DNA from: Struthio camelus
Taxonomy: Eukaryota > Chordata > Aves > Struthioniformes > Struthionidae
NCBI RefSeq assembly: GCF_040807025.1
Contig: NC_090981.1
Location: forward strand, 69,821,645 to 69,885,644
Direction of reading: 5' to 3'
DNA length: 64,000 nucleotides
This document shows, one piece after another, positions 50,601-59,600 of the stretch. Position 1 is the stretch's first letter; each line of letters opens with the position of its first letter. Position numbers and translations under genes: made by a program. The notes under the pieces were generated by a model. The model ran no database searches. It had not been told where the DNA came from and was given only the letters and a program-made list of their open reading frames with translations.

Positions 50601-53600
50601 TAACCCAAACATCCTACGGTAATAAAGGTGATCACACAAAATTTGGATGGGATACAGCAAGAATGCTAACCATCTCCTGTTTTCAAGATCACGTAGCTTG
50701 AATTTGTTCTGTAGCGACTACATCTTTGAGACCAAGCTCTTCTGCAGCCTGATGAGCAGTTTGGCAGCTAAAGCAGTACACCGGCTTTGAATTAATACTA
50801 GAGTCTCTCTGAGCCTACCTAGTCCTACAGCAGGTGTTCTGCACAGCCCAGTGGGAGAGCAAAGTCTCGAAATCAAGGTGGGTTGTATAGGACCACTGAT
50901 CAGAAATAGCTAGAAGTGCTGTGAATGATTTCATGTGTACCTTTTCCCTCCTTTACAAGGCAAGTAAGAAAAGAAAGGAGATACAATAGACTCTTCTATG
51001 ACTAACAGTAGCACTGAATATATAGAATGCACTGAATAGTAGCACTGAATATATAGAATAATATAGCAGAATTTAAAAAGAAAGGTCACGTCTTCCTTAT
51101 GGAGAGACTGGTGAACTAGTGCCTGATTTGCCGTACTGAAATGAGACTTTCTTCAGAAAATTTATATTCATATATTTCTTCAGGTGTTCCTTCAGACACC
51201 TTCCTATGAGGGCAAAGATTCAAGTGTGGGGGCCATATGATTACCTGCTCTTATGTAATGAAAAGTCCTTTGTAGGCCATTAAATACACAAGACACCAAT
51301 TCTGCCACAGGAATTCCCCAAGCTGCAAATTGTTGGAGGCTGGCAGCATGTCCTGGAGAAATACCAACACCTTCTTGCTCTGTTCTTAAATTTTTCCTTA
51401 TGTATCTACCATTGCCTGCATATTATGCTTGAAGGACCTCTGGTGTGACCCAGTACAGCTGTTTCGTATAGCTGCATGAGCATGTACCTCAAACAGTGTA
51501 ACTTATCAGTGAATACGTGATACTAGTTCCAAGATTTTCCCCTTTCCTCCTTCCCCTGCAGTTCTTCCTCCCTATGATATAGTAAAACTGACCTCCTGAC
51601 CTGGCTCTTCAGCCTAAGTTGGGCCAATTTCATTTTCAGATGTAGAGATCTCCAATGCAATCCTCTGTGGCAATCCAACTTAGTGGTCAACGTTTTACTT
51701 TTTCTTTCTTTCTTTTAATGGTTTTACTGCTATACTGTGCTAATAGAGTGCTGAGTAAGCATGCTGGATATGCGTATGTTTAAATCAGGACTAGATCAAA
51801 GACATAATTTCCTTAAAACAAAGCTTTCCGGCCCTGAAAGCCCTTGACTTTCTTGTGGCGATAAAGAGAGGTCCATTTATGTTGTCGAGTTCTCTGGGAC
51901 CCTACCTCATGTTCTGTTATTTGCACTTGGTACACCATATTCACTCTTGTTTTTTTATCATTTGCAGTGGATTCCTTTTTGGTGGGAATGACGGTTTCTC
52001 TAAGTTAAAAGGGATAATTTTTTGATCTGGCTGACTGTTAAGCTTGGCAGGCTGTGTGAGCAGTTCAACAATGAAGTAATGCTACACCGTTCAGTGACTA
52101 TCCTTAAATAATACTGAATTAACATGCAATAGCAAATACTTGGGGGGCATTCTAAGCAACATTATACAGATGGGCTGTGCTGCAACATATATTACTGTAT
52201 CAACATGACATGAACACCTTGGGAAAAGCAGGAAGCATGATCAATTAAGAGTAATCCTACAAGTACTCTGGTCCCAGACTTGTGCTGGAAAAACTGATCC
52301 CGCAGAAACATCAGTTACTTGTTTTATAAAGTAAACATCAGTCTGATGCAGCCCATAGTATGGTTGTTTTCCATTCTTAGCTTCTTTTATGATTTTTAAC
52401 AGCAAATTATTCTCCCTCTGGAAAGTGCTGAATTGATTCTGACATTCTCATTTACAAATCAGGGAAAATAGCACAGAAAACCTGACTGGGAATGATTACT
52501 GCTGGTGTTTAAAGGGAAGTTTAGGTAATTACCTTCATCAGTCATTGTCTAGGCTCTCTAATAAAAGCATCAACAGAGAGGCCAAATGATACAGGATACT
52601 GAGGAAACAGGAGCAGCTCAAGAACTTGAACAAAATGCAATTAGTGCCAAATCTGGTATAGGTTCTTTAAGTAAATACTTGATTCGTAAGGAGATTTTTC
52701 AGTGCATGAGGCATGGGAATATAGCACGTGAGCAAGATGTGCTATTTAATTTCATTACTGATCTGGAAGGAGAAGCAGTCAGCATATTTGTGAAAACAGC
52801 ATCATCTGCTAGGTTTTGGAACAGCGAACTCAAAGGCTAGGAACTCAAAGGCTTCGTAGACATGAAGGCCCTGGGGGTGTTCCCAGTTCCTGGGTCCCAG
52901 TGTGTCCTATGGCCACATTCCAGTACCATTTCAAGATGAGGTCTGGCCTCTTGCTGGTCCCATCTTCACCATGGTTTCCACTCAGGGAAGGAAGCAAGGA
53001 GAGCTGGTGTATTGCAGCAGACCATCCACACTAACCTCACATACAGACAAACCAAAAAGACTAGGGATCTAAGCAGGAAATAAAACAAGATTAGACTTGG
53101 ACAAATGCAAAGCAATGCATTTGGGAATAAAATACACACATGCCAAAAGCAAAAGATATCATAGGTAAACTACACTACTGAACAAGAAACAGGTAAAGGA
53201 AAAATTAAACACAGAAGGTAATAATAAGGTCAATGGAAGTTGTGATATGATACAGAAACAGGGCTAACATTTCTACTCTTGATGTTTCTTGTGTCACAAC
53301 AAATAATGTTCAGAGACTTATTAAAAGAATAAATTGATATAATTCCAAACAAAATATTAAGATGGAGTGGAGTTTGCACAGCATTGTCAGTACAGGTGCT
53401 CTGATTTGGAATAACAGAAAATTAAAAAAAATGTTTCTGCGCCTCAGAAACTGCATGTTTTTAGGGAGAGTCAATAGTGATATCTTTATCTATCTTTACC
53501 TATCCATAACTGACAGGCACATCGCAATTATCCCCTAAATAAATCCATAAAGCTAGGATATTCAGAATATGGTAAAATATTGAAGAAAGCCAAATACATT

Positions 53601-56600
53601 AGCTAAACCACCTTACTTCTGTACTTCTGTGTAATCAAAAGGTATGAGGAAAGATGCAGTTAACATTACCCTTTCTCATGTCATTTTTTGAAGGCCCATT
53701 AGAGCATTGCAAGAGTTTTTGCAGTATAATCTACGTTAAGTCCTTGTCCAGTTAGCTGAGATTAACAGAACTAGAGCTGTTCCAAAGAGGACGTCACTAC
53801 ACATCAGCAAGAGGATATACGCACATACGACCTTATATACTGTAGTAGATTATAAAATGCATTTGAGTGGCCAGGTGGTAGGCTTAAAAGACCAAGATTT
53901 AAATGGCCAGACCTCATGATTTCCATTCTTAGGTCTATCCTTCTTGGCAATGGTGAGTAACTATGGCACCATGGCTCAGTTTTACTATCTGTAAAATAAG
54001 GATGTTCCATTCCTTATTCCAAGGACTTGGTAAGTTTGTCAAAGTGCTTTGACACACTGTGAGGATAGGTGCTGTATTAGCATAAACCTGTAGGAAATTG
54101 GGGCCATTCTATCCCACTGATACCCCTTTTTCACCTGATTTTATTTTCTTTAAGAGCAGTGATGCAAATATGACTGTGCGCAAACAGACCTAAGGTCTAC
54201 TTAGCCTAGGACCTTATCTTAAATTGAAGCCAAAGGTGGATGCGAAGGAAGAATATAAGAATGAGGGATGTACAGGGGGATCCTTTCTCTCGCATACAGA
54301 CCTTAGACAGAGGCAATCAAGGTTAGAGACTTCCTGAATCAGAGAGTATGCCTTGTAATTACCAATAGAACGGTCTTGAGTGATTTTTTTATATCTGTTT
54401 TCTCACCTCTTTGGCCTCTACATTTGGCCTGTGGTAAGCAGTCTGATGCTTTGGATCAAATAAAATAACCAAAAGTTCTAGCTTTTTCCCTTAAACTCAG
54501 ACTACTCTAGATATGTTTTTTTTCAGCTTTCCAAAAGCAAAACCTGCTGCTTACAATATACTTTGGGTCGAGACTTGCCTGATTCATTGCTGCCTGAATT
54601 CCCCAGTGCACTAATATTGTTTTCCTACACTGTTTTTAAGAGCTGTTCTTAACACGTAAATAAAAATTACCAAACGACATTATGGTCCATGTTGAGGGAT
54701 GAAGAAAAGATTGGTATGCATTACACACTGGTAAGTAACCTAGTGTAAGCTAGTGTGAGCTGTGGAAGAGCAGTTTCTAAAGGAAAAAAGTAACGGAAAT
54801 GGAATCTGCAAATAGAACGAATTCCTCCTGAGATTTCCTCTTGGAAATCTAAGAGATTATCGGGGTACTGTGCTCCACAGACCAGCTGGTGCCCATTCCT
54901 TCCTCCAGCCTCTCCCCTGCAACCGTGGAGCCAGCCCCCATGGTGCTCCACTGACAACTCTTCCAAGGTATCTTACAGATGAGGTAAAGAGGCTTTTTAG
55001 CTGCTGTCCTCTGCTCCCTTTGCCATATCTGAGCAACGCACCATCTTCACCTAATGCAACAAAGTTTGTTTCTGGACTGAGTGAGAAATTGTCACGTTCA
55101 CGTGCAAACACAATAACCTCAGCAGGCACCAGTTAAGGCCATTCTGGATCTTCTCCCCCTACAAAATTTAAGGATAACTTATTCATCAGTCTCTCAGTTG
55201 ATTAGCTGAACCATTTCTGTTCAGCTGATGAAATTAAAGTAAGAAGTTCATCCCTGAAATGGGATGATGAATTCCACCTCACTGTTTCTCACTAGTTCTT
55301 AAGAGGAAATAGCGTAGGAAGGTAATTCTCTGCTATAAATAATATCTCCATGTTACTTTTACACACCTCTGCTAATACAAATGGACTGTAACAAAACATA
55401 CCTATAACACCCACAATAAGTACAAAACTGCCTCTGGATCAGAACTCCCTCAAATTCACCGTGTTTGGAACTGCTTTTGGTTTATACTGCTCTCCAGCAG
55501 TAGCTTGATGGCTCCTTCTCCTTCCCTGTTTGTGCAATGCTACCCAAATTCCTCTTTCCTAAAATAACACTCTGCTGTAAATGGCATGCCTGTCTTGGAT
55601 TAGCTAAAATAACTCAGTATCTGTACTTATTTCAACTGCTCTAGACAGGTGGTAGAAAAGACATGAGCTATATTTTATCCTGCAGATGCTTACTAAAATT
55701 TCTGCTGAAGAGGCAGGAAAAGAGGAAGTTCAGGAGGGAGAACTATAATATTTCAAAGGACAGAAAGCTGAGTTCTCGGCCTTCGAAAACAACACAGAGC
55801 AATTAGCTGACCATGCACAGCTGTGACGGGACTATGCTGCAAACCAGGTCAGAATTTTCCAATGAATGATCTTTGTGTGCGTCCTGGGAAACACTGGAGC
55901 CAACTATATAATGCAGGTGAGCAAAATAGGATGTTACCTGGCAGCCCCCGTATGGATCCTACTGAATGAGCTGGGAAAACATTCGTCTGATAACGTTCAT
56001 CTCTTCTCAGACGCAGAGCAAAGGACTGAGCCGCCACCACCACCTCCTTTTCAAGGGAATGTACTAACTACTCTAGCCTATTAGAAAGCACGAGGTGTAG
56101 CCTCTCAAACTCTCCTGCTGAATTTGTGGCACATGGTATGAATACAATATTCAGAACCAAAGCGTGCTACCACTCGACAGAGAGCTATTTTGCACCCAGG
56201 GACTACTGAAGAATTCTATACAGAGCGCAAATTCTTCCAATGAAGGGACATACTTTTGAGGAAAAAAGCTAAGACTCAAAGCTGGAGAAGATTTGGATCT
56301 CAGCTTCCTGCACCACAGGAAAGAAATTTATGTGAACGTTTTTTCAAGATTTTAACAAAAGAACCAGAGGTGAGTGAAAGCAAGTTGAAGCAAAGGGAGC
56401 AAGAATACATGTCTTGTTAAAAATTATAGCTGACTTGATTTTGAGCTCAGATAACCAGAAAACCTTCATGTTTTCCAGCTATTATTCACTCAAATGACAA
56501 GCGGCAGAGATGTGCTTTAATAACATTTGAACGAAAAACTAAACAACTATAAACTGATAGAAAATGCTGTGTTGGGCATGCACAGTAATTCTTACTTATT

Positions 56601-59600
56601 ATTGTTTTGGAACAGAAATCCCCACTTATTTTGTATTCATACCCAGCCATTAAATCAGTTCCCATCTGACAGCTGTTTATTGGCCTCTATGAAACCACTT
56701 GCTGGGTATCAATCTAATTCCTCATGGGCAGAGTTAACCCATCACAGCTGCACTGACACCCTTCTAAACAGCTTCCTTCTACTCTCCTTTTGCTGTGTAA
56801 CCCAACTCCTCCTTCCCCTCTCGCCTTTCCACCCTTTTCCTACATCTGTCTGCTCGCTGCTCCCAGCACACACGCTCTCCCTCATCACAGTGGTGGAGCG
56901 TAGCACCTGCATTTCTGTATTAACCGCAGAGCAGGGAGCACTACATTTAACAGTGCCCCAACGATGAAACACTCTAAACTGTAGTTTAGAGTAGAAATGC
57001 AGCAATTTCTAGGACATCCCACACAAACGTTCAGAGGGCTACCCTCACGACATAACGAACAGGGCCACTGGCCCCACAGGCAAAAGCTTCATTGGCCGAT
57101 GCAGTCCTTGACATTCGGGCTACCCTGGAATCTGACAAAGCAGAGGTATGACGCGCTAGGCAAAATACTTTTTGTTCACAACCACATTTCCCAATTACTT
57201 GGATGATCTGCCTCTGTCCTGCTTCTTTCCCTTCTGTAAAATAAAATTTAAAATAAACTGACGTAAAAGCTGAAGTGATGTAAATTTATGTGAGGAAGGT
57301 CAAACCAAGCCTCACTCAAATTTTATGAGAACAGACTGTTCTGGACTTGAGTGAGAACAAAATAATGAATGCAGAGGATCCTCCGACAGGATGAACAGTG
57401 GATCTAATCAGCAGGAAAAATACTTTAGAAACAGGCAAATAGCAGATGCTACTCTTCCTGGGGTATTCAGTGTAAACAGTAAGCGTTTTGCTCGTGCCCC
57501 AGAAACCCTTTGAACCTGCCAGTTCCAACAGGGCTTCACTAACTTTGTTGACATTTGGCTGGCCCTAGAAACGGGCTCTGTAGTTTAGGAATGTCACCAG
57601 CACTACTCTATGCCGGGGCTACTGAACACTGGACAGAGACTGGCTCTTGAATGCAAACACATCACAGACATGAAGCCTCCCGGCTCTCTACACAATAGGT
57701 AGACTCTCTACCCAATATGTAGCTAGAGAGCTACTGCAGTTGCCTTTTGTGACTGATTACTAATTAAGCTGCTTTGAAACATAAAAAAAAAAAATACAAC
57801 ACGTCACTAGGGGCTAGACCTTGAGGTCACAGGAGCAGTCACAAGCCTCCACCTTGCCTGTCTGATGGGAGGAAGATTCACCCAGAGCAGCAGTTGCTGC
57901 ACAGACAGACTGCAAAGGTTGCTCCAGTTAGAGGCAACTCGGCAGAAAGGACAATGGGGAGAAAAGGAAGTGTAAATCCTTGAGTAATTAGCACTGCTAA
58001 TTACTTCTGTGGCTGCTGTGTGCCCCTCAGCAGACCTGATCCACCACAAGGAGAGGGCATACACAAAACTCGTCAAGAAGGGTTAGATGTGTTTTCCACT
58101 ACAAGCTCCTCACCTTGCTTCTGGCAGAGCTGTCCCAGCTGCTGGGCTCCAGCTAATACCACATTGCAGTTTTACGTAAGCTTATGTGTAGCATTACAAG
58201 GTTGATTCTTTCTTGCCTTTCTTAGGTTACACTAGGAGATTGATGAGGAGTTTCTGGCTCACTATATGGGACTGAAGTGGTGAGGAGTTGCCCACATTTT
58301 CCTTGCGCTATAAACAGTAGCTTCTAGATGTGATACTTTTTGTTGGCTCCTTTTCAAGATCACATAATTTTGAACCTAAATTTCATCCTCACTCATGAGT
58401 GTTTAAAACCATGACTTTTGTTCATTCACATCTCTAGCACTTTTCTATATACTGTTTTTTTTCCTATTTATTTGTAATCTGACAAAGTGTTGGATAGGGA
58501 CGCACATACAGAGAAGAAACGCAGACTGACTGCAGCTAGCAAGAGTCTAGCCAATCTGAAATTTGGCCAGGGCACTACTAGTAATGCACTGTAGCTACTC
58601 TTTGCTAATAGGGTCCTGCAATTTTACTGCATTGGAAAAACATGCAAAAATGCCTCGTGCAAACCAAGGTAATACACACCATCAAGAAATTCTCAGTAGG
58701 CTAATTTCAATAGGGAGTATTCTCCATCATAAGAACATGATGTGCTGCTAAAATGTGATTGGAATTTTATGCAGTACAGAAACGGAGAAAACCCAAAACG
58801 TGAGACAGGCCCTATGGGTGCTTTTCAGGCAGAAGAAGTCAGTGATTTTTGATTGCTTAAGACACCCCAGTGGTCAGATTCAAAGTTAGACTATTATTCA
58901 GAATAGGGAAACATTTTTGCTTAAATAACATAGATGAAGAAAAGCATGTGGAACTGGAAAAAGTGTGTGTTTATTTCTCATAAATATTTTTTCTGTGCAT
59001 TATGCATTTTAAAATCAGTAAGTGGATGATAAAGAATAAGATTATTCATGATTTAATACGCTTTAATATATATTCCATCTTTACTATGTGAAATAAAAAG
59101 TATGATCCTACTCTCCCGCTTGCGAGAACTGGTGTAGTGTCTTATCAGTCACTGCAACCGCACTGATTTCCCTAGCTGATTTCCTAGCCAACAGCATAAG
59201 ATAAGTATTAGGAGAGTATCACTTCGGGTTTTATTTTTAACTATTTTTTACATTTTCATTGGACTATCTGAATCTTTCCTTGTTCTATTTTAAAAAAGCA
59301 AAACCCTGTTCACCTCTCTAATATGAACTCTCCGGATTGAATTCCCCTTCCTGGTATAAATTCAGAGCAAACCTCTGTTGATTTATTTTATATTTCCAGT
59401 AGCATAGGTGGATGACAACTTGTTTTTTTGAGTACAAACTGAAAAGAAAGTAAATCAAAATATTTTCTGTTCACAATAGGGATTTGAGAAACTTTCTGGG
59501 TTGAAAGAGACATTCCCTGGGTAAGACCTACGCAAGAGCCTAAATATCAGATTTCCCTATCCAGCTGTCCAGAGTCCCATTAGTGCCTCTTACTATTATC

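Noticed and set aside
56527..56967. 146-codon plus-strand frame
   Set aside because: Its product looks like translated pyrimidine-rich intron sequence (Leu/Ser/Pro/Phe-rich), with no domain and no splice context.
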